NCBI GenBank assembly: GCA_003963115.1
Contig: RXJQ01000001.1
Span: forward strand, 45,676 to 109,675
Origin: Burkholderiales bacterium
Lineage (GTDB): Bacteria > Pseudomonadota > Gammaproteobacteria > Burkholderiales > Burkholderiaceae_C
Length of the DNA stretch: 64,000 bases
Direction: 5' to 3'
Made by a program: the position numbers and the translations under genes. A model generated the notes under the pieces. The model was given only the letters and a program-made list of their open reading frames with translations. It ran no database searches and had not been told where the DNA came from. This document shows, in pieces, positions 25,157 to 34,414 of the stretch. Position 1 is the stretch's first letter; each line of letters opens with the position of its first letter.

Positions 25157-25927
25157 ATGAACACCACCGTGATGTCCCACCCTGTCGTGCCCAACGCGCA
25201 ATGGCTTGCCGCGCGCAAGGCCTTGCTGGCCCACGAAAAGGAGCTGACCCGTCTGCAAGACCAGATCGCCCGCGAGCGCCGCGCCCTGCCCTGGGTGCGC
25301 GTCGAGCAGGACTATGTCTTCGACACGCCCGATGGCCCTCGTGCACTGTCCGAGCTGTTCGAGGGACGGCAGCAATTGCTCATCCAGCACTTCATGCTCG
25401 GGCCAGGCTGGGCTGAAGGATGCCCCAGCTGCTCCTACATGGCCGACCACCTGGACGGCGCCCAGCCTCATCTGGCGCAACGTGACACGACCTTGCTCGT
25501 GGTCTCACGTGCACCGCTGGCCGAGATCGAGCGCTTTCGGCAACGCATGGGCTGGCGCTTCAAGTGGGTGTCATCCAACGGCAGCAGCTTCAACCACGAT
25601 TTCGGCGTCAGCTTCACGGCGGCAGAGATGGCGGGCGGTGCCGTGGACTACAACTACACCAGGCAGGCCTTCCCTGCCGAGGAGGCGCCAGGCATCAGCG
25701 TGTTCTTCAAGAACGCGGCTGGCGAAGTCTTCCATACCTATTCAACCTACGGGCGCGGCGTGGAGGTCATGATGGGCACCTACAACCTGTTGGATCTCAC
25801 ACCCAAGGGGCGCGATGAAGACGGCCTGAGCCACACCATGGCATGGGTGCGCCACCACGACCGCTATGAGCAGGCACCAGTGGCCTCCGCCAAGCCCGTG
25901 GGCGCCGGCTGCTGCCATCAAGGCTGA
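25157..25927 (+). CDS. DUF899 thioredoxin-like protein
   Basis: 256 residues with the DUF899 pattern: N-terminal WLAARKALLAHEKELTRLQDQ, RERRALPWVRVEQDYVFDTP, HFMLGPGWAEGCPSCSYMADHL (a CPSC motif at the thioredoxin-like active-site position) and VFFKNAAGEVFHTYSTYGRG. A C-terminal GAGCCHQG adds two adjacent cysteines. Function unknown; the fold suggests redox or peroxide chemistry. AAAAGGAG before ATG 25157 fixes the start. Likely co-transcribed with the propeller gene. Confidence 0.88.
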   Translation: MNTTVMSHPVVPNAQWLAARKALLAHEKELTRLQDQIARERRALPWVRVEQDYVFDTPDGPRALSELFEGRQQLLIQHFMLGPGWAEGCPSCSYMADHLDGAQPHLAQRDTTLLVVSRAPLAEIERFRQRMGWRFKWVSSNGSSFNHDFGVSFTAAEMAGGAVDYNYTRQAFPAEEAPGISVFFKNAAGEVFHTYSTYGRGVEVMMGTYNLLDLTPKGRDEDGLSHTMAWVRHHDRYEQAPVASAKPVGAGCCHQG

Positions 25928-25942
25928 ACCTGCAACGGGGGG

Positions 25943-26632
25943 ATGACCATGGACGCGCTCTGGCCCTGGTTGGCCGTGGCCGCAGCGGGCGCCCTGCATG
26001 GCCTGAACCCACTGAGTGGCTGGGCCTTTGCCGCCGCCAGTGGCATGCGCGGCGCCCATGACCCGAGGCGACTGTGGCAAGCCGTATGGCCCCTCATGGC
26101 CGGACACGGTGCCTCGGTCATGGCCCTGGCCGCTTGCGTGGCACAGGGCCTACGCACCCCGGGCATGGTGCTGCAAGCCGCGGCGGGCTTGCTGCTTGGC
26201 GTGGTGCTGCTTGCTCACCTCATGCCACGTGCCGGTCACCCCACCCAGCGCCGCCGGGCTCACACCATGCGGACTGGCCTGGCCTTGTGGTCTTTCATGG
26301 TGTCTACCGCGCATGGTGCCGGGCTGATGCTGGTGCCGGCCCTGGTGCCCCTGTGCCTGGGCAATGCGCCAGGCCGTGTGCTCACGGCCTCTGGTTCGTT
26401 GACGACGGGGCTGGCTGTGGTCGCACTCCACGCTGCCGCCATGCTGACGTCCATGTGGCTAGCCGCACGCGCCACATGCCAGCTGACACGGCTGGCTCAG
26501 CTCACAGGCCACAACCGGCCAGGTCGGCTGGCACGCCACCTGACATCACTTCATGCCGGGCCTTGCCCGACGCCACTTGCGCCGGCGCTGGCAACGCCAC
26601 CCCATTCTTCACGGCCACCACCTCGGCCATGA
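25943..26632 (+). CDS. Polytopic membrane protein of unknown function
   Basis: About five to six hydrophobic helices over 180 residues. His residues lie in helix-start motifs ALHGLNPLSGWAF and STAHGAGLMLVPALVPLCL, a pattern seen in some TauE/SafE- or NicO-like transporters; the family cannot be assigned. The last ~45 residues are low-complexity Pro/Thr/His and lie opposite the 3' end of the XdhC gene, a 131-base convergent overlap. ATG 25949 is better placed behind the G-rich ribosome site and is an alternative start. Confidence 0.65.
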   Translation: MTMDALWPWLAVAAAGALHGLNPLSGWAFAAASGMRGAHDPRRLWQAVWPLMAGHGASVMALAACVAQGLRTPGMVLQAAAGLLLGVVLLAHLMPRAGHPTQRRRAHTMRTGLALWSFMVSTAHGAGLMLVPALVPLCLGNAPGRVLTASGSLTTGLAVVALHAAAMLTSMWLAARATCQLTRLAQLTGHNRPGRLARHLTSLHAGPCPTPLAPALATPPHSSRPPPRP

Positions 26633-27563
26633 TGGACAGCGCGATCTCGGCTGGCGTCTTGCTGCCGATGTAGAGGCCGGCCGGCCCGTGCAGCGACTGC
26701 AAAGCATCCTCAGGCACATCGAAGTGAAGGCGCAGGCGCTCGCGCCGATGGGCGCTGTTGCGACGCGAACCAATGGCCCCGACATAGAAGGCATCGGACT
26801 GCAATGCATCGATCAGTGCCAGGTCATCGAGCTTCGGGTCGTGGGTCAAGGCGACCACGGCCGTGCGGGCATCGGGCTTGAGGCGCAGGATCAGGTCATC
26901 GGGCATCTCATGGCTGACCGTCACGCCGTCCATGGGCCCACTCATCTCCCAGCTGGCACGGTGCTCCTCGCGCGGATCACAGACGATGACCTCGAAGCCC
27001 AGGCTGCGCGCCATCTCACACAGGTAGCGAGACAGGTCGCCCGCCCCAATGACGATGATGCGTGCGCGCGGCCCCAGATAGGTCACCAGTTGGGTGTCGC
27101 TCATCGTCGGCACGCCATCGCGCTGCCCTTCTCGCAGTTCGACCTCCCCGCTTTGCAGATCCAGCACACGCTCGGTGCTGCGCCGTTGCTCGCAGGCCCG
27201 CAGCAGCTCGTCCAGGCGGCTGTGCTTTGACACCGGCTCCAGCACGAGCTCCACCGTGCCACCGCAAGGCAGGCCAAAGCGATGCGCTTCATCAGCCGAG
27301 ATGCCATAGCGCAGCACGGCCGGGGTCAACGTGGCACAGGCTGCCCGCACGCCACCTTCGCGGATGCGGTGGATGAGGTCATCTTCGATGCAGCCACCCG
27401 ATACCGAACCCACCGTTTCGCCACGGGCATTGATGGCCATGAGCGAACCAGGCGGCCTGGGCGACGAGCCCCAGGTGCGCGCCACGGTCACCAGCACCAC
27501 GGCCAGCCCCGCCTGCTGCCAGCCCAGCGCCGTGCGCAGGACACGTGTGTCGAGGTCTTCCAT
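26502..27563 (-). CDS. XdhC/CoxI family molybdenum-hydroxylase maturation protein
   Basis: XdhC-type protein (353 aa). The N-terminal XdhC/CoxI domain has LVTVARTWGSSPRPPGSLMAI, GSVSGGCIEDDL and LPCGGTVELVLEP. A C-terminal Rossmann domain (RIIVIGAGDLSRYLCEMARSLGFEVIVCDPRE in pieces) follows. These proteins bind the molybdenum cofactor and insert the sulfurated form into hydroxylases. GAGG eight bases before ATG 27563 supports the start. It directly follows the large hydroxylase subunit gene (16-base gap), so the three genes form one operon. Confidence 0.92.
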   Translation of the reverse strand: MEDLDTRVLRTALGWQQAGLAVVLVTVARTWGSSPRPPGSLMAINARGETVGSVSGGCIEDDLIHRIREGGVRAACATLTPAVLRYGISADEAHRFGLPCGGTVELVLEPVSKHSRLDELLRACEQRRSTERVLDLQSGEVELREGQRDGVPTMSDTQLVTYLGPRARIIVIGAGDLSRYLCEMARSLGFEVIVCDPREEHRASWEMSGPMDGVTVSHEMPDDLILRLKPDARTAVVALTHDPKLDDLALIDALQSDAFYVGAIGSRRNSAHRRERLRLHFDVPEDALQSLHGPAGLYIGSKTPAEIALSIMAEVVAVKNGVALPAPAQVASGKARHEVMSGGVPADLAGCGL

Positions 27564-27579
27564 GTGCAGCCTCACCCGG

Positions 27580-29823
27580 TCAGGTCAACTGAAATGGCAA
27601 CTGGCGCAAAGGCTTGCCCGTCAGCTTGGCTATCGCATTGGCAAAAGCAGGTGCCAGCGGCGGCAAGCCAGGCTCGCCCATGCCCGTGGGCGGGTCTGCG
27701 CTGGGCACCACATGCACGGCGATCTCCGGCATATCGGTGATGCGCGGCACCACGTAGTCACCAAAGTTGCGCTGCTGGACCTCACCGTCCTTGAGCGTGA
27801 TGGCCGCGCCAGGCAGGCACATGGACAAGCCCATCAAGGCGGCGCCCTGAACCTGCGCTTCCACTGTGCGGGGGTTCACGGCCAGGTTGCAATGCACACC
27901 GGCCGTCACCTTGTGCAAGACGGGGTGCCCCTTCCTGGCCGAGGCCTCCACCACATAGGCCACCACGGTCTCGAAAGACTCGTGCACGGCCACGCCCCAT
28001 GCGCGCCCCGCAGGCAGCTTCTTCTTGCCATAGCCGCTCTGGTCCACGGCCAGTTGCAGGGCCGCACGGTGGCGCGGATGTTTGTCGGCAAAGAGCTGCA
28101 TGCGGTAGGCCACCGGGTCCTGCTTGGTGGCGCGCGCGATCTCGTCGATCAAGGTCTCCATCACGAAGGCTGTGTGGGTGGAACCCACGCTGCGCCACCA
28201 CAGCACCGGCACATTGACCTTGGGGTGGTGCACTGTCAGCCGCATGGGCACGGGGTAAGGATCGCGCATGCCTTCAAACGACGTGGCGTCAATGCCGTTC
28301 TTCACCATGCCGCCTTCAAAGGGTGAGCCCGCGGTGATGGACTGACCGACCAGCACATGCTCCCAGGCCAGCACCTTGCCATGCTCGTCAAAGCCGACGC
28401 GGGCCTGGTGCAGGTGCATGGGGCGGTAGTAGCCACCGCGGATGTCGTCCTCCCGGCTCCAGACCATGCGCACCGGTGCGTTCAAGCCGGCTGCATGCGC
28501 TGCCTTGGCGATCTCGCAAGCCTCGACCACATAGTCGCTGCTGCCGATCGCACGCCGACCGAAACCGCCGCCCGCCATCTGCACGTGCACGGCCACCTGC
28601 TCGGGCTTGAGGCCCAGGGTCTTGGCGGCATTGCCCGCGTCCAGGCCAGGCATCTGCGAACCCATCCACAGGTCGGCATGGCCCTCGCCCAATTGAACGG
28701 TGCAATTCAAGGGCTCCATCGGCGCATGCGCGAGGTAGGGGAACACGAACTCGGCCTCGATGTGCTTGGGGGCGCTGGCCAGCGGCGCCATGTCGGCGTC
28801 GAACTGCCTGGGGCCTGGCTGCTTGGCCAGTTCGCGGTACTGGGCCAGTTGCTTGTCGCTGTCAACCTTCTCGACGCTGCTCGTGTCCCACTGGAGGTTC
28901 AAGGCATCGCGCCCTTGCTTGGCGGGCCAATAACCGTCGGCCACCACGGCCACGCCTTCACCACCTCGGTCGACCGGGATGCGCAAGACGGCCTTCACAC
29001 CCTTGATGGCACGTGCGGCGCTGTCGTCCACCGAAGCAATGCGCGCACCGAATACCGGCGGGTGCGCCACCACGGCCGTAAGCTGACCAGGCAGGTGCAT
29101 GTCGATGCCAAAAGCCTGTTGGCCACTGCTCTTGGCCTTGGCATCCAGGCGCGGCGTGGGGCGCCCGATGAGCTTGAAGTCCTTCGGGTCTTTGAGGTTC
29201 ACCTTCTCGGGCACGGGCTGAGTCATGGCCGCTTCGGCCAGTTCTCCGTAACCCAGCTTCGCACCGCCTGGGCCGAGGACAAAGCCCGCCTCGGTGCGCA
29301 AAGTGCCCACATCCACGTTCCAGCGTGCCGCCGCGGCGCCCAGCAACATCGCCCGGGCACGCGCTCCCAGCTCGCGGTATTGCGTGAAGCTGTGCTTGAT
29401 CGAGTTGGAGCCGCCTGTGAGGTGGATGCCCCAGAGCGGGTCGACATAAGCCGCATCGCTGGAGCCATGCTGGCTGCGCACCAGGCTCCAATCGGCATCC
29501 AGCTCTTCGGCCAGGATCATGGGCAAGGCGGTCTGCACGCCTTGGCCGAACTCCAGCCGGTTGATGGTGACGGTGACCTCGCCATTGGGCGCGATCTGCA
29601 CGAAGGCAGAGGGCTGTTGCGTGGGTTTGAGCGCACTGCCAGCCGGGGCTGCACCTTGGGCCAGCGCCACTTGAGGAAAAGCCCCCAGCGCCAGACCGCC
29701 GACACCGGCGAGCTTCAAGAAGCTGCGACGCGGCAAGGCCACTGCACCCTGCGGCTGTTGACGCTCCAGCAGTTGCTGCAAGGCACGCGGCAGTTCGCGT
29801 TGATCAATGTGTTGACTCAGCAT
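27580..29823 (-). CDS. Molybdenum hydroxylase large subunit, Tat-exported (isoquinoline 1-oxidoreductase/aldehyde oxidase type)
   Basis: 747 residues. A twin-arginine signal is present at PRRSFLKLAG (Arg32-Arg33) followed by an Ala-rich helix, as in IorB-type large subunits. The molybdopterin-binding domains contain GGGFGRRAIGSSDYV, VWSREDDIRGGYYRPMHLHQA and FVMETLIDEIA, and the C-terminus has GMGEPGLPPLAPAFANAIA, where the active-site Glu lies. With the [2Fe-2S] subunit upstream and XdhC downstream it forms a periplasmic or membrane-facing oxidoreductase for an aldehyde or N-heterocycle; the substrate is not determined. AAAGGAG six bases before ATG 29823 fixes the start. Confidence 0.9.
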   Translation of the reverse strand: MLSQHIDQRELPRALQQLLERQQPQGAVALPRRSFLKLAGVGGLALGAFPQVALAQGAAPAGSALKPTQQPSAFVQIAPNGEVTVTINRLEFGQGVQTALPMILAEELDADWSLVRSQHGSSDAAYVDPLWGIHLTGGSNSIKHSFTQYRELGARARAMLLGAAAARWNVDVGTLRTEAGFVLGPGGAKLGYGELAEAAMTQPVPEKVNLKDPKDFKLIGRPTPRLDAKAKSSGQQAFGIDMHLPGQLTAVVAHPPVFGARIASVDDSAARAIKGVKAVLRIPVDRGGEGVAVVADGYWPAKQGRDALNLQWDTSSVEKVDSDKQLAQYRELAKQPGPRQFDADMAPLASAPKHIEAEFVFPYLAHAPMEPLNCTVQLGEGHADLWMGSQMPGLDAGNAAKTLGLKPEQVAVHVQMAGGGFGRRAIGSSDYVVEACEIAKAAHAAGLNAPVRMVWSREDDIRGGYYRPMHLHQARVGFDEHGKVLAWEHVLVGQSITAGSPFEGGMVKNGIDATSFEGMRDPYPVPMRLTVHHPKVNVPVLWWRSVGSTHTAFVMETLIDEIARATKQDPVAYRMQLFADKHPRHRAALQLAVDQSGYGKKKLPAGRAWGVAVHESFETVVAYVVEASARKGHPVLHKVTAGVHCNLAVNPRTVEAQVQGAALMGLSMCLPGAAITLKDGEVQQRNFGDYVVPRITDMPEIAVHVVPSADPPTGMGEPGLPPLAPAFANAIAKLTGKPLRQLPFQLT

Positions 29824-29833
29824 GGCAGCTCCT

Positions 29834-30307
29834 TTACGCAATGGCACGGGCGGCGTCGGCCACGGCAGCCCGGATGCGGGCATAGGTCCCACAGCGGCAG
29901 ATGTTGCCGGCCATGGCCGCATCGATCTCGGCCGCACTGGGGCGCTTGCCCCGGGGCAGCGACTTGAGGAAGGCCGTCGCGCTCATGATCTGGCCGCTCT
30001 GGCAGTAGCCACACTGCGCCACATCGTGCTTGACCCAGGCCGCGTGCACGGCGGCGCCCACCTTGTCATGGCCATCGGTCACGGCTTCGATGGTGGTGAT
30101 CTTCTTGCCCTCGGCAGCCGCGATCGGGGTCACGCAGGAACGGATGGCCTGGCCATCCAGATGCACGGTGCAGGCCCCGCACAAGGCCGCACCGCAACCG
30201 AACTTGGTGCCGGTCATGCCCAGCGTGTCACGCAAGGTCCAGAGAATGGGGGTGCCGGGGTCGAGGTCGACCGCGTGCTCGCGGCCATTGATGTTGAGCT
30301 TGCTCAT
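29834..30307 (-). CDS. [2Fe-2S] subunit of molybdenum hydroxylase
   Basis: 157 residues with two iron-sulfur clusters: the plant-ferredoxin-type set Cys38, Cys43, Cys46, Cys58 (FGCGAALCGACTVHLDG) and the alpha-helical set Cys99, Cys102, Cys137, Cys139 (CGYCQSG, NICRCG). It transfers electrons from the Mo site of the adjacent large subunit. The start at 30307 has GGAG 12 bases upstream. First gene of the operon, divergent from an AraC regulator at 30567. Confidence 0.93.
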   Translation of the reverse strand: MSKLNINGREHAVDLDPGTPILWTLRDTLGMTGTKFGCGAALCGACTVHLDGQAIRSCVTPIAAAEGKKITTIEAVTDGHDKVGAAVHAAWVKHDVAQCGYCQSGQIMSATAFLKSLPRGKRPSAAEIDAAMAGNICRCGTYARIRAAVADAARAIA

Positions 30308-30566
30308 GGTGTAGCTGTTCTCCGGTGAGGTTGAACGGAACCTGGCCAAAACTGCTCGGCGCATCGTAAACAGTCTGACGAGGTTTGCAACCAGAACGTG
30401 TGGCGGCGTCACAGTGTGCGGGCAAAGCCCGCCAGATCGATTGCCGTTTCCACGCCTTGTCTTGCCTTTTCCGATGATCTTGCGCGCCACAGGTCAGACG
30501 CGGACAAGGCTGGGATGTACAGTGCATGGGCTGACCTCAACAAGGAAATCGGTGTATCCGGAAGGC

Positions 30567-31460
30567 ATGAAGATGGCCGTTGACATCCTGGCATCGGAAC
30601 TGGGCAGGCTTGCCCAAAGTGACGGCGAGCACCCCACCGCCATCGAGACGCTGTCTGTCTTTCGCCGAAGCGCCCCGACAGAGCCCATGGCCTGCTTCTA
30701 CACCCTGGGCCTGGCCATCGCGGCGCAAGGCGACAAGCAGGTGGCCCTGGGCGACCAGGTGATCGACTATGGTGCCGGGCAATCGCTGCTGACCACAGTC
30801 GACCTGCCCGTGGTGGCCCACATCACCCAGGCCAGCCCGACCAGACCTTATCTGGGCCTGCTGCTCACGCTGGATGCCCACGCCTTGCTTCAACTGGCCA
30901 CGGAGATGGACCTGCCCCCGCTGCCCCGCGAGCCGGCGCCTCGTGCGATATCCGTCAGCCCCCTGGATGCGGCCATGCTGGACGCCGTACTGCGTCTGGT
31001 TCGCCTGCTGGATCAACCACGGCTCGTGGCGCACATCGCCCCCTTGGTTCAACAAGAGATCATGGTGCGCCTGCTCAGCGGGGCGCATGGCCCCTATCTG
31101 CGGCACCTGCTGGCGGTGGGCTCACCCAGCCACCAGATCGCCAAGGCGATGAGCTGGCTCAAGCAGCACTTCCGCAGCGACATCCTGATGGACGAGCTCG
31201 CCGCCAGCGTGCACATGAGCCCCTCCACCTTCCGGCAGCACTTTCGCGCCCTCACTGGCATGAGCCCCGTGCAGTACCAAAAGCAGTTGCGCCTGCAAGA
31301 GGCCAGGCAGCTCATGCTCCACCACGGCATCGATGCTGGCAGCACCGCCACGCGCGTGGGCTATGAAAGCGCCTCGCAGTTCAGCCGCGACTACAGCCGG
31401 CTTTTCGGCGCGCCACCGCAGCGCGACATCAAACGCATGCGAGAACTGGCGCACGGTTAA
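30567..31460 (+). CDS. AraC family transcriptional regulator
   Basis: 297 residues: an AraC_N-type ligand domain (TLSVFRRSAPTEPMACFYTLGLAIAAQGDKQVALG onward) and a C-terminal double HTH (MSWLKQHFRSDILMDELAASVHMSPSTFRQHFRALTGMSPVQYQKQLRLQEARQLM in pieces, then VGYESASQFSRDYSRLFG). ATG 30573 is equally possible and better spaced from GGAAGG. It is divergent from the molybdenum hydroxylase operon across ~260 bases and is its likely regulator. Confidence 0.9.
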   Translation: MKMAVDILASELGRLAQSDGEHPTAIETLSVFRRSAPTEPMACFYTLGLAIAAQGDKQVALGDQVIDYGAGQSLLTTVDLPVVAHITQASPTRPYLGLLLTLDAHALLQLATEMDLPPLPREPAPRAISVSPLDAAMLDAVLRLVRLLDQPRLVAHIAPLVQQEIMVRLLSGAHGPYLRHLLAVGSPSHQIAKAMSWLKQHFRSDILMDELAASVHMSPSTFRQHFRALTGMSPVQYQKQLRLQEARQLMLHHGIDAGSTATRVGYESASQFSRDYSRLFGAPPQRDIKRMRELAHG

Positions 31461-31560
31461 CGCCACCCAGGCGAACCCCAGCAAAAGCTCACCCTCAACC
31501 TGAAGGAAAATACGCGGTTTTGCCCCGTCGGCCGCCAGGAAGTCTGGCCGACCTCGCCGC

Positions 31561-32232
31561 ATGCCGCCGCCAAGCCATCTCAACAGCCTCACCATGGTCC
31601 ACCTGCTCCAGGAATGGGTGCAGACCGATGCCGAGCCCGCTCGCCAGGATGTGGCCGAGCGCTTGGGCGGCTGGCTCAGCGCATTCGACAGCGTCAAGCT
31701 CGACAGTGCCCTGCAGGCTATCGCCTCCTACGGCGCCCAGGCCCGACAAGGAGGACTGGCCGTTGACACGCATGCGCTGGAAGAGCTGTGCCGGCATGTG
31801 AAAAACGCACTGACGGACCTGATCACAACCCAGGCCGCTCAAGCCGCCGATCCCGCCAAGCCGCCCGACTATGGGCAGCACCTCCAGCGCTATGCCGAAC
31901 TGCAAAAGCGCATGGCGTCCCAAGTCACGGCCTGCCGGGCCCAGGTACGACAGGCCTTGAGCAAGGGCTCGCCCACCTTGCGCCAGTTGGCCGCACTCGA
32001 TGGCGTGATGGTGCAAATGCTCGGCGAGCGCGAGCAAAAGCTGCTGAGCGCCGTGCCCCTCTATCTGGAGCGGCGCTTCGAGCATTGGCGCCAGACACAA
32101 CAACATGCGCAAGCAACCAGCGGATGGCTGCATGGCTTTCAGCAAGACATGCGGCAGATGCTGCTGGCGGAGTTGCAACTGCGCCTGCAACCGATCCTGG
32201 GTTTGATCGAAGCCGTTCACCACGACAACTAG
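31561..32232 (+). CDS. DUF3348 protein, first gene of motor-like operon
   Basis: 223-residue soluble, mostly helical protein with the DUF3348 pattern (HLNSLTMVHLLQEW at the N-terminus, ERLGGWLSAFDSVKLDSAL, then a long Gln/Arg-rich helical region). No catalytic motif is recognisable. It lies eight bases upstream of the MotA/ExbB-like DUF802 gene. Its conserved company with DUF802, OmpA and DUF2894 genes is known to me from betaproteobacterial genomes, but no function has been assigned that I know of. Start ATG 31561 has no clear ribosome site; ATG 31594 is possible. Confidence 0.82.
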   Translation: MPPPSHLNSLTMVHLLQEWVQTDAEPARQDVAERLGGWLSAFDSVKLDSALQAIASYGAQARQGGLAVDTHALEELCRHVKNALTDLITTQAAQAADPAKPPDYGQHLQRYAELQKRMASQVTACRAQVRQALSKGSPTLRQLAALDGVMVQMLGEREQKLLSAVPLYLERRFEHWRQTQQHAQATSGWLHGFQQDMRQMLLAELQLRLQPILGLIEAVHHDN

Positions 32233-32240
32233 CACCAAGC

Positions 32241-34412
32241 ATGAACAACAAGATTCTCACGACAGCAGTCTTCATCGTCGGTCTGGCCGCTGTGGCATGG
32301 GTGGGCTGGGGCTTTGTCGGTGCCAACAAGCTGGCCTTGACCATGACCGGCCTTGTCGCGGTGGTGTACCTGTTTGGTGCTCACGAGTTGCGCCAGTACC
32401 GACAGGCCACATCCACCTTGTCTGCCGCATTGGTCGACATCCCCGAGCCCCTGACAGACCTGGACGCCTGGCTCAGCCGCCTTGACGCGGGCCTGCGCAA
32501 CCCGGTGCGCCGTCGCATCGAAGGCGAACGCACCGCGCTGCCTGGACCGGCGCTCACGCCCTATCTGGTTGGCCTGCTCGTGATGCTGGGGATGCTGGGC
32601 ACCTTCCTGGGCATGGTCGTCACCTTCAAGGGCGCGGTGTTTGCACTGGAAGGCTCGTCTGATCTGGCCGCGATCCGCGCCGCGCTGGCCGAGCCCATCA
32701 AGGGCCTGGGCCTCTCGTTCGGCACCTCGGTGGCCGGCGTGGCCACGTCCGCGATGCTGGGCCTGATCTCCGCCTTCAGCCGCCGCGACCGCCTGGAAGC
32801 CGTGCGCCTGCTGGATGCCCTCATCGGCACGGTGCTGCGCCCTTTCTCGCAGGTCCATCAGCGTGAGCTCACCGTCCAGGCGCTGCAAGTGCAAGCCCAG
32901 GCCTTGCCGCAGATCGCGGACCGCCTGCAAACCATGATGGACGGGCTGGAGCGCCGCACCGATCAGCTCAGCCAACAGCTGCAGGACCAGCAAGCGCAAT
33001 TCCACCGTGAAGCGGCCAAGGCCTACACCGATCTGGCCAACGCCGTGGGCAACTCGCTCAAGGACACCCTGAGCGCCAGTGCGCGCTTGTCGGGCGAGAC
33101 GATCAAGCCGGTGATCGAATCGGCGATGCACGAGATCACCGCCTCATCGCGCCTCACGCACGCGCAATTGATCGAGACCACACAAGCCCAGCTCCATGGG
33201 CTGACAATCCAATGGTCGGACCTGGCCCGCAACTCGGCCGACAGCTGGCGCTCGGCCGCAGACAAGCAGACGCAGGCCAACGGCGCCTTGCTCCAGTCTC
33301 TCGACCAAAGCCTGCATGCCTTCTCGCTCACGTTCGAACAGCATGCACGCACCTTGCTGTCTTCGATGCAGGAGGCGGCGGCCCAATCTCACGCCCAACA
33401 GAGCATCACCGATCAACAGCGACTGGACCGCTGGCACCTTGGCCTCACCGCCATGACCCAGTCTCTGGCCGATGAATGGCGCCAGGCCGCAGCCCAGGCC
33501 TTGTCCCAGCAACAGGCCGCCAGCCGGGCGCTGGAAGCCACGGCTGGCCAGATCACCGAGCTTGCCAGCCAACACGTGAGCCAGACCTTGAACAGCGCCA
33601 CCGCCCTGCTGAACCAGTCGGAAGAATTGGTGCGTTCACGCGTTGCGTCTGAAGCGCAGTGGGTGGCCACGCAAGGCGAGCGCATGAACGAGCTGACCAC
33701 GGTGTGGCGCACCGAGCTCACGGCCTTGCGTGAGCAGGAAGCCGCACGTGGCCAGGCCGCCGTGGCCAGCCTCGATGCCTTGCAGGCGTCCGTCGCCGAG
33801 CGCCTGGCCTCGCTGGGATCCTCGCTGGAAGCGCCGATGACACGCCTGCTGCACACCGCATCCGAAGTACCGCAGGCCGCCGCCGCAGTGATCACCCAAC
33901 TGCGCCAGGAGATGACCCGTCTGAGCGAGCGCGACAACATCGCCTTGACCGAGCGCACGAGCATGATGGCACAACTGGGCACCTTGCTGCGCACCATCAA
34001 CCAGGCCGCGGGAGAGCAACGCGCAGCGATCGAGTCGCTGGTGGGTTCGGCCGCATCGGTGCTGGAGCAAGCCGGTCAGCGCTTTGCCGACGCCCTGGGC
34101 ACGCAAGCGGGCAAGGTCGACGAGGTGGCCGCCCGCGTGAGCGCGAGCGCGGTGGAGCTGGCCAGCCTGGGCGAGGCCTTCCACCACGGTGTGACGCTGT
34201 TCAGCGCCAGCAACGACAAGCTGATGGACAGCCTGCAGCGCATCGAATCGGCCATCGGGCAGTCCCTGTCGCGCAGCGATGAACAGCTGGCTTACTACGT
34301 GGCCCAGGCACGTGAAGTGATCGATCTGAGCATCAGTTCGCAGCAAGGCATCGTGGAAGACCTGCGTCGCCTGCACAGCCAGCCTGCTTTGCGGGCTGTC
34401 GGAGGCGCTTGA
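32241..34412 (+). CDS. DUF802 MotA/ExbB-like channel with long coiled-coil tail
   Basis: 723 residues. There are four hydrophobic helices at about 5-23, 31-46, 107-134 and 155-180. The last two carry proton-channel signatures: LGMLGTFLGMVVTFKGA (Thr121) and GLGLSFGTSVAGVATSAMLGLISAF (Thr162, Thr169), comparable with LLGTVxGI and the Thr-rich helix of ExbB/TolQ/MotA. From about 190 to 700 the protein is an almost unbroken Ala/Gln/Glu-rich coiled coil. This channel-plus-long-tail architecture is that of ZorA in Zorya anti-phage systems. The gene ends three bases before the MotB-like gene begins. Function inferred: ion-driven stator. Confidence 0.85.
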   Translation: MNNKILTTAVFIVGLAAVAWVGWGFVGANKLALTMTGLVAVVYLFGAHELRQYRQATSTLSAALVDIPEPLTDLDAWLSRLDAGLRNPVRRRIEGERTALPGPALTPYLVGLLVMLGMLGTFLGMVVTFKGAVFALEGSSDLAAIRAALAEPIKGLGLSFGTSVAGVATSAMLGLISAFSRRDRLEAVRLLDALIGTVLRPFSQVHQRELTVQALQVQAQALPQIADRLQTMMDGLERRTDQLSQQLQDQQAQFHREAAKAYTDLANAVGNSLKDTLSASARLSGETIKPVIESAMHEITASSRLTHAQLIETTQAQLHGLTIQWSDLARNSADSWRSAADKQTQANGALLQSLDQSLHAFSLTFEQHARTLLSSMQEAAAQSHAQQSITDQQRLDRWHLGLTAMTQSLADEWRQAAAQALSQQQAASRALEATAGQITELASQHVSQTLNSATALLNQSEELVRSRVASEAQWVATQGERMNELTTVWRTELTALREQEAARGQAAVASLDALQASVAERLASLGSSLEAPMTRLLHTASEVPQAAAAVITQLRQEMTRLSERDNIALTERTSMMAQLGTLLRTINQAAGEQRAAIESLVGSAASVLEQAGQRFADALGTQAGKVDEVAARVSASAVELASLGEAFHHGVTLFSASNDKLMDSLQRIESAIGQSLSRSDEQLAYYVAQAREVIDLSISSQQGIVEDLRRLHSQPALRAVGGA

Positions 34413-34414
34413 AC

